Assembly: GCA_964358485.1 (NCBI GenBank)
Contig: CAYHPY010000042.1
Location: forward strand, 1 to 30,521
Reading direction: 5' to 3'
DNA length: 30,521 nt
DNA from: CAYHPY01 sp964358485
GTDB lineage: Bacteria > Elusimicrobiota > Elusimicrobia > UBA1565 > UBA9628
The notes beneath the pieces are model-generated. The model saw only the letters and a program-made list of their open reading frames with translations. It did no database searches and had not been told where the DNA came from. Of the stretch, positions 26,001 to 30,521 are shown piece after piece. The translations under genes were made by a program, and so were the position numbers. Position 1 is the first letter of the stretch. Each line of letters opens with the position of its first letter.

Positions 26001-27245
26001 CTTGTTCCACGACGAGGCCGGGCCGAAGTAAAGCGCGGGATAGTTGGATGCCTTGCTTGTCGCCGTGCTTTGGACGAAGGCGTTGTAGGCGCCGTTGCTG
26101 AAAAGCGCCCCATTGCCGAAATCGTTGTAGGCCAGGACCCCGGTCGCCGTGTTGGAAGAGCCTTGGATGTCGAGCGCGCTAAAGAGGGCCCCGCGCGACG
26201 TCACCGTGCTCCGGCTCAGGGTGTTCCGAACCCCGCCGATCCGCGCGCCGTAGCCGCTCGTGTTCTCCGCGTAAACCTGGTCCGCGGTATTGTCGGAGCC
26301 CCCCATGACCAACGCCCGGTAACTGGAATTCTCATTGGTGGTGAAGGTGCTCCGAAACACGCGGTTGTAGCTTCCGCCGAGGGAACCCCCGTCGCCGGCG
26401 GCGCTGCGCATCAGGCAGCCGGTCAACGTATTGCTCGAGGACCCCGCCACGTAAAGGGGAAGCCCCGCGAAACCCGCCGTCATGGTGCTTTGGCTCACGA
26501 CGTTGAAGTTGGACCCGTTGTCGATGCCCAAGGCGCGCCCGGCGGGGGTGGAAAAATCGCTCCGAGCCACCGTATTGGACGAGGACCCGCTGAGAAACAG
26601 GGCGTATTTTCCGGGATTATTGGCGGAGGCCGAGCTCAAATCCACCGTATTGAACTCCCCATCCAGCAGTATGCCGTGGGCGTTGGAGACCGCCGCCGTG
26701 GTGTGGGACACGGAACTCCAACTGCTCAGGCGGATTCCCGCCACCGAAATGTTGGCGGCCCCCGCGATGACGGTGACCGAGGCGATATTGACGTAGGCGG
26801 AGGAGGCCACGATCCCGTAGGGAATGGCGGGGCCGCCCGGCTTGGAAATGTCGAAGCCAAGAATCGTGACGCTGGCGTTTTTGATGACGAAAGCCGCCGA
26901 CCCGGCGGACGGGGACATCGACACGCTGCCGCCCGCCCCGGGGGACTTCATGATGGTCAGCCGAAATCCGTTCATGGTGAAGCCTTCCACCGTCACCTCC
27001 TCGTTGAAGGAGGCCGAGTCCATGACGACCACGCACGAATTCGAGGTCAGGGGGCCGTCGGCCAGCAGGGTGTTCACGCCCCCCTGGATCGTGCTGTTGG
27101 CCTCCGCGGGCCCTCCAGAAAATCGGACCCCGGAGCAGGCGCCGCACCCCTGGGGAGTGGTGGTCGCGCAGACGGCGGCGGCCCGGGCCTCTCCGGCTAG
27201 GCCCAGCCCCAGAACGGCCGCCGCCAGCAGGCTCCTAATACTCAT
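17064..27245 (-). CDS. Giant surface protein: beta-helix, Ig-like/carboxypeptidase-regulatory-like domains, FlgD/type IX-like C-terminus
   Basis: This 3393-residue exported protein has a signal peptide (about 1-22) and a short Cys-containing stretch (CATTTPQGCGAC). Right-handed beta-helix sequence spans about 50-1130; within it roughly 222-775 consists of 12 double-rung repeats of 48 residues, alternating SSNTxxxS and NTxxQST rungs. Ig-like strands cover about 1160-1680. A FlgD-like segment lies near 1725-1790 (VAWNGINERI ... PPGAYFVKILVEGG). From about 1795 to 2985 come serial carboxypeptidase-regulatory-like domains (for example IYGTVN, LKGTVTVVG, IKGKLAI, LRGKVTASG). A ZU5-like region lies near 3105-3270. 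The last 100 residues run from FPNPF through TLSGERIRTI and WDGRNDSGRDVASGVY to KFFKMAVIK, the pattern of FlgD-Ig and type IX sorting domains. It is likely a surface adhesin or polysaccharide-binding filament. Its start overlaps the upstream gene by 11 bases. Confidence 0.88.
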   Translation of the reverse strand: MSIRSLLAAAVLGLGLAGEARAAAVCATTTPQGCGACSGVRFSGGPAEANSTIQGGVNTLLADGPLTSNSCVVVMDSASFNEEVTVEGFTMNGFRLTIMKSPGAGGSVSMSPSAGSAAFVIKNASVTILGFDISKPGGPAIPYGIVASSAYVNIASVTVIAGAANISVAGIRLSSWSSVSHTTAAVSNAHGILLDGEFNTVDLSSASANNPGKYALFLSGSSSNTVARSDFSTPAGRALGIDNGSNFNVVSQSTMTAGFAGLPLYVAGSSSNTLTGCLMRSAAGDGGSLGGSYNRVFRSTFTTNENSSYRALVMGGSDNTADQVYAENTSGYGARIGGVRNTLSRSTVTSRGALFSALDIQGSSNTATGVLAYNDFGNGALFSNGAYNAFVQSTATSKASNYPALYFGPASSWNKADRSYLQNSASTAVFFGDGTSFNTLSQSTAICTGSLGTAVVMSGVSSNTISGSWILGPGGQGLRIEGGQWNTVSQSTVIGGASTGLHALGIKGSSGNVVTGSYVESPNGDALKLFGGSVFNTVGQSSLVIGAAPGAALSAVDAASNTFTGSFLTGGFIFSNNAYANRIDQSTIPATGSYAGSFTGASSNAVTRSYLSGVVDFFSGSNFNLMSQSTFTRTSASPVLSFVGASSNTIADSLIYNPGGAGVSMSAGAYGNTLVRSTVAAAVAGSAVQLNGVSANTLSKSYFYASGAPALHFLGNGYFNQVVQSTAVSGAAGFNAVVLADASSNTFSGSWLLNPFGPAVSVTNNANGNTFSQSTISASGTGLYVKASTALVSECYLQGSTALSLDNATGTVVTASFLAGQGTSGVGFQAANRSYNIVLATSIVTGGVQGTGVLLGLDNRGSILVASNTILPQARYGIFADNPGAGANLRILSNLIIPAVTSAQDAFGLYLNGLTAGATVENNTFAWRTSGSMGAFTGYGAYVRSTPGLSFKHNRVSNPGMITGGSITGLALDGSVSAEIEFNDFHSTGAAANAVLADFRGVATGLRMKANVFSASMTVTGSSFTLRFAQESADVNHQLDYNNYFSSNSRNSVYWGGAGFELPLAWYQATGQDRHARSVHPLWADPGAGVEDFHPRSAGGRFSPALGAFTSDGATAQTIDGAHPGAPFSRETSQNGSRANMGSYGGTEEASRSVAQVFSKLQILMPGETADPDTITGRKGAPQNVYQNTFFQVTVRGTDEFWNAVPTVSDPIKLTTAAPFNSNNIPQTAALAAGVTTFVNVSFGALGSGVVLIASNTAVPTMAVAQTLPFSVVPAVAPSIGINIPNNSVRATLGGSISGNAFDGVAVSTVIIAVQRKNPGASTGLFWDWAAKTFTSGAAQFSGGSMNPPGGANVGWSVPFLDSDLTDYTSYYIIAKTSNPAQMSAIAQTTFTFNSQLAQAPKGDGEGTAVILPDLTEGCQPIISTVVFTVGWSSITPGGMIAVRVPDGWSRPNLRQFVAPAALLPGELTVGATTSVTVDLNPAKAGNTTLGENWILVSPTSGAKMDRGNQIFITYKGFPPSGGLATSSQTFSIMSRASPLGTLVAITTAPAFTLTPGGAKRIAFSPAEQISVGPLQTSPTMQIVVTDACGVSTVTPAALNVSLFAGNFGSLDANTSFYASGSGAEIPSRQVAIGALASASAGFYYRTSTSGVSFELLRATAALGGTIVEASRFVRLYSSSISLSAVSLDSGTLTPGALSSTMTGNTFLSPAFVNFKVSEPTARWEVIISSSYPDFYPEVFHRFGMGDSGRNVAWNGINERIVPARSMPPGAYFVKILVEGGSVADQRGQIYISTKTASIYGTVNSTGASAGVIAFGPGSHYGHYAAASATGYFQINGLEAGRVYNVEASTAVLDPIYKRFTRLTVSSLSVTAAAGGVDIGTIPFQSPSTIRVSASIATLAPRELFGRVKAHNSNYSQTSFGTLHFSSGSSSSDDGGQSFGGSASTWTTLSVVGGTYDLDIQVAELGLSTTVKAVVVAGGAGADVVVNLDRKANLYGYAVLPGTVAYGSWVSVQGARAGDAAPTVFGGAFIQGPVAGVNPTSATYSLFGLSPGSWTISARTFGFVGVSSSVYISSDTDIGNSLTGGFDLFLSSGGVLKGTVTVVGNTTGMGVKLGGAAGGSGFDLFLNAFNPATFSKASVRIRMSENGTVTSSTFSLSGLDNGTQFITANLPGFVDLRSTVAVSGGQGAANLFMRPNDARIIITLRLPSGTNYPPSEFSKVSGLIRGPGVAPVLRSNLMGANTVQYFPSSATWQSPPLSAGFFTVEALYGPTGMFQVKQVALTQGATATLDLDLGGSTYTVKGTVSLSGNVIFSRADYSVNVSSIAGLLANAGTTNYCLMGSSLPVTTTTFHMELIPANPFFGGFLSGPLFRAQAGGSACFSPSPGNEVGQNSPNPFHGYLAEVSTAGAFTFKGIPAGLYMLRNNAEIDNNTANGDELPQLRTFLTVSSDTVVAALQLDAGFSVSGQLLAPPQTLLSRPFRVSLLDSAGNVQRTLVTSFNNSPQAKYYFDRVAAGAYAVRVEDQGYPRAYAARPKSVKVQTFNLTGEDISLVQGGIIKGKLAIQQRLPDGTTGPLQLIGAQSASLLPKNFQIQAVANPWFQGGFGQANPRSCGGNFCGGIGFDAADQFVIENLLPGTYDVKFVSRNNSEDTLEGGINLVSSFAPGVKIDEGKVTDISIVKLSAALDLRGKVTASGAGVANVKIEARPSIRQASDQDRVSAVTDKDGGYLLSGLDPRIRFYDVVAAARGSGEQGEVLLPYERKAAPSVDLSSTTSLDFSLTAAPYSIKGKAAAAAGSAALTIPFGDAGRTRPGAEVFLLKSGQIPTDTPIGDIILRTDRDGNFELSALTAGSYKLTILALNHGSVVRNVTISDSSIDLGTLTLSAGGSLSGTLKKPDGSSPSSSEIVGAAAATADFSEIVEGSLVVDPNTRTATEYSLSGFKAGLSYRLLLIDSKGVPFSPEGASAIVFTSTETRTLDVVYRSPKPSVFAKAKRKSDGTFKILVETSQPFRAKTAADDSLSQLLSTYSAKGALSEFELAGDRSRLAAVYTPGGGETTFSLRVNGFSAVTDPDSLDGVNPEFPLRSITTFYVGLDGAHQNAISNFSGGNLIVEGDNGRITMPAGAFSVEASSSVDVTLRISSESLSKQGVSVSSYRTNEERNIASLRFAPSAYPESLLRAMAATPPEISPFSAFYDILLPLGIRTALSKPVQMTISYSTGTDPTTINLYWYNTAANAYILQQDVTGAPPVIDYENHTITINVNHFSTFVMFQSNVNVITGDTFGASEMEAFAFPNPFDLTVKTVQTIHPVANHTVRGTMVRFSLPLSVSGEATFRVFTLSGERIRTIDLGTLARGQHYYQAWDGRNDSGRDVASGVYMGQIRVGRHSKFFKMAVIK
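24915..26580 (-). repeat. Twelve 48-residue (about 144-base) tandem repeats encoding beta-helix double rungs
   Basis: Twelve A-type rungs (NTVARSDFS, NTLTGCLMR, NTADQVYAE and so on to NTFSGSWLL) alternate strictly with twelve B-type rungs (NVVSQSTMT, NRVFRSTFT to NTFSQSTIS). Rung spacing is about 24 residues and the double-rung period is 48 (for example SSNTI to SANTL). Asn in each rung would form the asparagine ladder of a right-handed beta-helix. The DNA copies are diverged, so the array is old or under diversifying change rather than a recent expansion. Confidence 0.75.
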
Positions 27246-28539
27246 ACTTGAAACCGAAAAGATAGTTGGTCACCCGGTAGTTGTAGGCGTAGAATTGCTC
27301 GAATTTCTGATTCGAATAGGTTCTTCCGTACTGAAGATTGAAGATCAGCCCGAAGTTTTCGGCCATGGGATAGTTGAGCGTGCTGGAAACCACCCAGCCG
27401 AGGGTATTCAAGGAAGGGGAATGGAAAACGGCGTCCCCCGCCCCGAAGGCCCCCGAGGCCACGTTTCCGGTGTGATCGCGCCCCGCCACCTGGTACGAGC
27501 CGTTTTCATCCTGAATCGGGCGGTGGGGGTAGCGTCGGTAAGACCACATGCCGGAAATGACGGCCGTGACCGGCTTCTCCCGGGGGCCCATGTAGAGGCG
27601 GACGGTGGGGCCGCCCCGGATTTCGCCGTAGTTGTAGTAAAAGGGGATGTATTTGGTCCGTTGGGCGTCGTAACTGGCCTGGTTGGAGGTGTTGTAGGCG
27701 AAAGTCGTGTCCACCGAGGCCAGCATCCGCAGGCGGGCCCCGATCTGGTGGGGCATCCTCAGGCCGCCGCCCACCGTGGTCAGGACGTCCCGGCGCAGTT
27801 TGGTGGTCAGGTTCCCGGTCTCATCGACGATGGCCTGGTTGTAGAAATTCTGGTAGGTGACCGCGGCGTTGCCTTCGGCGATCATCCACTCCATGACCGG
27901 CCCGTCGAGCCCGAAATAGCCGGACACGTTCCGGGTGTCCAGGATGCGGTCTCCCACCAGCTCCCGGGCCAGGGCCTGCCCCTGGAATTGCTGGGCGGCG
28001 GCCGATTCCAGGCTGGTGTAGTTCGGGAAGCGCGTCTCGAAGAAATCCACCCCGAAACGGATCGAAAAGGGGTCGTGATAGACGTATTCGGCCTCGCCCC
28101 CCCCGCTCCATTTGTAATAGTCGAATAGGCTGGTGGACCACTGCTCCCCTTTGGTTTCCTTCAAAAGCTGATAGCGGAAGCTCAAATTCGGCTTGAAGCG
28201 CCAGTCGCTGCCCTCGGGAGAGTAGATCGAACGAAGGCCGACCCGGTGGTCCATCTGCTCCTGGATCATGGAGCCCGAACCCACCAGGTCCACCACCTGC
28301 TTGGTTCCTTGATAGGAGGAGCTGACGGAGGGGAGCACGGACCATTGCTCGTTGAATTTGACGGCGGGGGCGATCATCCCGGATGCGTTTCCGGTGAGGG
28401 AGCCTTTTTCCTGCTTGAAAAAGTACTGCCCCCCCAACACCTGCAAGGTGTAAAGGGTGCTGACTTCAACGGCGGCCGCCCGCCCGGCCAAAGCCGCGAT
28501 CAAGAGGACCCCCCGGCGAAGGTCTCGCCTTAACGGCAT
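27235..28539 (-). CDS. Putative outer-membrane beta-barrel protein
   Basis: This 434-residue exported protein has a signal peptide (about 1-23, GVLLIAALAGRAAA). The mature part is rich in alternating hydrophobic/polar strands with Tyr, Phe, Trp and Gly (YTLQVLGGQYFF, FRYQLLKETKGEQW, GAFGAGDAVFHS), and it ends NYLFGFKYEY, an aromatic C-terminus expected of a barrel. No conserved enzyme motif is seen. It resembles hypothetical outer-membrane proteins that accompany FecR-domain proteins, but I do not recognise a family. It lies between the FecR-domain gene (80 bases upstream) and the giant protein gene (11-base overlap), so it may be a channel or anchor for the latter. The ATG at 28539 has no ribosome binding site of its own; a strong one 33 bases upstream serves a short overlapping frame (see next entry). 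Confidence 0.72.
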   Translation of the reverse strand: MPLRRDLRRGVLLIAALAGRAAAVEVSTLYTLQVLGGQYFFKQEKGSLTGNASGMIAPAVKFNEQWSVLPSVSSSYQGTKQVVDLVGSGSMIQEQMDHRVGLRSIYSPEGSDWRFKPNLSFRYQLLKETKGEQWSTSLFDYYKWSGGGEAEYVYHDPFSIRFGVDFFETRFPNYTSLESAAAQQFQGQALARELVGDRILDTRNVSGYFGLDGPVMEWMIAEGNAAVTYQNFYNQAIVDETGNLTTKLRRDVLTTVGGGLRMPHQIGARLRMLASVDTTFAYNTSNQASYDAQRTKYIPFYYNYGEIRGGPTVRLYMGPREKPVTAVISGMWSYRRYPHRPIQDENGSYQVAGRDHTGNVASGAFGAGDAVFHSPSLNTLGWVVSSTLNYPMAENFGLIFNLQYGRTYSNQKFEQFYAYNYRVTNYLFGFKYEY

Positions 28540-28562
28540 TTTGGGAACGGAATGAAACGCAT
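28530..28562 (-). CDS. Ten-residue leader frame with strong ribosome binding site, overlapping the barrel gene start
   Basis: AGGAGG (28572-28577) lies 9 bases before an ATG at 28560-28562. That frame encodes only MRFIPFPKCR and stops at TAA (28530-28532), just past the ATG of the barrel gene, in the +1 frame. It could be a leader peptide that delivers ribosomes to the barrel start by termination-reinitiation. Alternatively the tract AAAA at the junction hides an indel and the true gene begins at 28562, with a longer n-region. The sequence alone does not decide. Confidence 0.35.
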   Translation of the reverse strand: MRFIPFPKCR

Positions 28563-28595
28563 AAGCAGAAGCCTCCTAAACGATAGTATCCGGCC

Positions 28596-28611
28596 GCGGC
28601 GCAAGCGCCGC
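28596..28611. other. GC-rich perfect palindrome between fecR-type and barrel genes
   Basis: GCGGCGC AA GCGCCGC forms a 7-bp stem with a 2-base centre, 9 bases past the stop of the FecR-domain gene. No U run follows, so it is a weak terminator at best. It lies just upstream of a GATACT (28585-28590) and may partially attenuate transcription or stabilise the 3' end of the upstream message. Confidence 0.35.
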
Positions 28612-28619
28612 GTCCGGGA

Positions 28620-30119
28620 TCATTGAACCAACCCCGCCTGGATGAAGATGCGCGGCTCCACGACGAGGTCGATTTTGCGCCCTCCGAATTCGCTGGCGGT
28701 CACGACCTGCTCGAAATTGAATTGTAGGATTTTCTCCTTGTAGGCGGCGCCGGAGCGGATTCCCTGGAAATCGGAGATCGTGGCCACCTTGCCCTGGTCG
28801 TCGAGGATGTAGTTGTCCCATTGGGTGAAGGTCCCGTCCGAGTAGGACTCGTAGATCACTTGGTGGATGGAGCCGGCGTCCGGAAAGGTGACGCTCACGC
28901 TGCGGGCCGGCAGGGCCGCGGCCAGGGCCGCCCCGGTGATGGGGTCGGCCACGGACGAAGCGGTGGTGTCGGAGTAGCTCTGGGCGTTGTTTCCGGTCCA
29001 GCCGTATTTCAGGCCGCCGTTGATGTAGAACCCGTACTTGTCGAAGATCGTCTGATAGACGGATTTTCCGGTCACGTCCACGTAGGAATCGGTGACGGAA
29101 TCATAGAAGAATTTGACGTCGTCGGAGGCCGTGGCGTTGTTGTTGACGTCCACCAGATGCCCTTCCAGGGCCCTCTCGATCATCGAATCCTTGGTGTTGG
29201 AGCGCCCGGTCTCGAATCCCGTCATGAAATAGTCCGGCGCCGAGCCCACTCCCCCGGGAAGCTGGCGCAAGGCGGTGGAGAGGTCCTTGGGAAGGTCCTT
29301 GTTGAAAGTCCCTAGGTAGTAGAAATAATCGAAGCGCGCCTCCCGCTCGTTGAGGACGACGAGCTTGAACTGGTTCGGCGCGGGGCGCACGATGTACTCC
29401 TCCAACCGCACCCGCTGGCCGAAGACGTCGATGAGGGATTTTCCCTGCTGGTATTCGGCCAGCTTGATTTCCCGGGCCGCCGCGGCCTGGACTTCCTCCT
29501 TGGACATGTCCAGGCTCATCTCGCGGCGCATCACGGAGTGAAATTGGGAGCGCTGGATCTGGCCCTGGTTGGGAATGAGTCCCGGCTGGCTCATGCCGCC
29601 GGCGTCCACTTCGATGCGTTGATTGGGCTGGAGCAGGATCTGCTGGCCCCGCGGGTCCTCGACGGCCAGCAGGCCCTGGTAGAGGTCCACCGTGGTCCGC
29701 CCCCCGGCCTGCACGTCCACCTGGAATTCGGTCCCCCGGACGCTGCAGACCGCCACGGGCGTGCGGACGGTGAATTTCCGGGCGGCGAACTTCTCCACCT
29801 TCACCCGGATGGTGCCCAGAAGCAGATGGATGCCCGATTTGGCGGGAACCGCGTCCTCCAGGGTGAAGGAGCCGTTGGCGCCCAGTTCGATCCGGGACCG
29901 GTCGTCGAAGGTCAAGGTGGCCGAGGCCCGCGTCCCGGTGCGGACGGTGTCTCCGGGCGCCAACGGGGTCGCGGCTTCTCGAATCAGGGCCCAACCCGAG
30001 GTGCCGGCGGCGCGAACCTGAACGATGCCCTGATAGGCGGTAATCTTGGGGGCGGCCGCCGCGGGAACGGCTCCCAGGGCTCCTAGAAAGACGGCGAATA
30101 TCGCGGTTGGCGTGGTCAT
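28620..30119 (-). CDS. Exported FecR-domain protein
   Basis: This 499-residue protein has a signal peptide (about 1-23, MTTPTAIFAVFLGALG). The FecR domain lies at about 50-140: APGDTVRTGTRASATLTFDD, GTIRVKVEKF and TPVAVCSVRGTEFQVDV with the RGTEF core at 128-132. The remaining 350 residues are charged and beta-rich, without a known domain. Classical FecR regulates a sigma factor together with a TonB receptor; here there is no sigma factor gene or TonB receptor in the neighbourhood and the protein is exported. It therefore belongs to the larger set of periplasmic/secreted FecR-domain proteins, possibly peptidoglycan- or surface-associated. The ATG at 30119 is preferred to the in-frame TTG at 30146. 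It is the first gene of the operon with the giant surface protein. Confidence 0.82.
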   Translation of the reverse strand: MTTPTAIFAVFLGALGAVPAAAAPKITAYQGIVQVRAAGTSGWALIREAATPLAPGDTVRTGTRASATLTFDDRSRIELGANGSFTLEDAVPAKSGIHLLLGTIRVKVEKFAARKFTVRTPVAVCSVRGTEFQVDVQAGGRTTVDLYQGLLAVEDPRGQQILLQPNQRIEVDAGGMSQPGLIPNQGQIQRSQFHSVMRREMSLDMSKEEVQAAAAREIKLAEYQQGKSLIDVFGQRVRLEEYIVRPAPNQFKLVVLNEREARFDYFYYLGTFNKDLPKDLSTALRQLPGGVGSAPDYFMTGFETGRSNTKDSMIERALEGHLVDVNNNATASDDVKFFYDSVTDSYVDVTGKSVYQTIFDKYGFYINGGLKYGWTGNNAQSYSDTTASSVADPITGAALAAALPARSVSVTFPDAGSIHQVIYESYSDGTFTQWDNYILDDQGKVATISDFQGIRSGAAYKEKILQFNFEQVVTASEFGGRKIDLVVEPRIFIQAGLVQ

Positions 30120-30175
30120 TCGGAAAAAGAACGCGCCGACGCCCAAAAACAGGCCCCGGCCCGCCCTCTGTTGGG

Positions 30176-30204
30176 AGTGTAACAGGCACCCCCCCCATTG
30201 TCAA
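30176..30204 (-). promoter_or_regulatory. Near-consensus sigma-70 promoter with a G8 run in the spacer
   Basis: On the minus strand TTGACA (30199-30204) is followed by exactly 17 bases and TACACT (30176-30181). The -35 is perfect and the -10 matches 4 of 6 positions. The spacer contains eight consecutive G (30189-30196 as C on the plus strand). The region upstream (30205-30276) is strongly A/T-rich, like an UP element, and holds only a weak hairpin (ATGCC...GGCAT near 30226-30244). Predicted transcription start is near 30169, a 50-base leader for the FecR-domain gene. Confidence 0.7.
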
Positions 30205-30276
30205 TGAGACTTTTGTTACGGATTAAATGCCTATTTTATCGGCATAATTTTATTTTTTACCCGTTTTTTATTCTGG

Positions 30277-30521
30277 TTAGAAGCGAATCGTGAAATTCGC
30301 CCCGATCTGGAGGGAACTCAAATTGACGTATTTGGCGACCGTCGTTTCCACGCCGTTGGAGATCAGGAAACCCTTGGCCGTCGCCCGCGGTTCCACGAAG
30401 AGATAGGCGATGTTGACGCCCAACGCCATCGTGTCGCCCACCCGGCCGGTCACCCCCCCGCCCAGGGAACCCGCGACGACGTTGTCCAAGGACTCCTCGC
30501 ATCTCAGGCCCCGATCCGCGC
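30277..30521 (-). CDS. Outer-membrane beta-barrel protein, C-terminal fragment (cut by window edge)
   Basis: The frame is open from the right edge to TAA at 30277-30279 and gives about 80 residues. Gly-rich strands (GSLGGGVTGRVGD, MALGVNIAYLFVEPRATAKG) lead to LSSLQIGANFTIRF, an alternating amphipathic strand with terminal Phe, the signal for outer-membrane insertion. This is the C-terminal end of an OmpA-like/OMP_b-brl type barrel. The start lies outside the window. The nearby promoter at 30176 begins a separate transcription unit downstream of it, with about 70 A/T-rich bases between. Confidence 0.6.
   Translation of the reverse strand, partial: ADRGLRCEESLDNVVAGSLGGGVTGRVGDTMALGVNIAYLFVEPRATAKGFLISNGVETTVAKYVNLSSLQIGANFTIRF

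Noticed and set aside
24915..26580. CRISPR-like or satellite repeats with a period of about 144 bases
   Set aside because: The periodicity is diverged at DNA level, in codon phase, and fully explained by protein rungs; no spacer/repeat structure exists.
28596..28611. Full intrinsic terminator after the FecR-domain gene
   Set aside because: The 7-bp palindrome has no following U run, and the next gene is close and functionally linked, so the operon probably reads through.
30226..30244. Terminator for the truncated barrel gene
   Set aside because: The stem is only five base pairs with a nine-base loop and no proper U run; it may be incidental in A/T-rich DNA.

Overview
The window is GC-rich, gene-dense DNA from a Gram-negative (diderm) bacterium. 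Four proteins look like outer-membrane beta-barrels (a PorV/PorQ-family protein, a 434-aa barrel, a truncated barrel at the right edge, and the export partner implied by a 3393-aa surface protein), and most other accessory products carry signal peptides. A FecR-domain protein, a PorV-like protein and a giant beta-helix/FlgD-like protein together suggest an environmental lineage such as Elusimicrobiota or a relative. That placement is an inference with low confidence; no rRNA or tRNA is present to anchor it.

Left part (1-8725). A DUF423-type membrane protein (cut by the left edge) and a pair of tandem GT-C-like membrane glycosyltransferase paralogs diverge from a 43-base gap holding two back-to-back TATAAT boxes. 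The second paralog runs tail-to-tail into a housekeeping operon on the minus strand and overlaps it by 86 bases. In transcription order that operon is phosphohexomutase, enolase, FtsB/DivIC-like protein, two tandem divergent Lgt-type lipoprotein diacylglyceryl transferases, and an RluA/RluD-family pseudouridine synthase. Most junctions are overlapping stop/start codons, so it is probably translated as a coupled unit.

Middle part (8797-16004). A minus-strand operon of five genes encodes exported proteins, most without a recognisable family. All but one junction overlap by 4 bases (ATGA or GTGA). Two of the five share an ungapped 85-residue module with TPR-like character ending in ALMTRGRIN. 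One of these two also has a HEILH zinc-protease-like motif, and the other ends in a membrane anchor. Two further secreted proteins without recognised family are encoded divergently on the plus strand. They end at a perfect 27-bp inverted repeat that is probably both a REP/MITE-like element and a bidirectional terminator.

Right part (16092-30521). A 14-kb minus-strand operon encodes a FecR-domain exported protein, an outer-membrane barrel, a 3393-aa surface protein and a PorV/PorQ-family protein. The giant protein has a signal peptide, a right-handed beta-helix of 12 double-rung 48-residue repeats, serial carboxypeptidase-regulatory-like/Ig-like domains, and a C-terminal FPNPF...GVY...K domain of the FlgD-Ig/type IX sorting kind. 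The operon is preceded by a near-consensus sigma-70 promoter (TTGACA, 17-base spacer, TACACT) whose spacer contains a run of eight G. The cargo/PorV pairing suggests a type-IX-like export route, and the G8 spacer suggests possible phase-variable expression. These are the most interesting points of the window. A truncated outer-membrane barrel gene closes the right edge. No CRISPR array, tRNA, rRNA, insertion sequence with a transposase, or gene-free stretch longer than 300 bases was seen.
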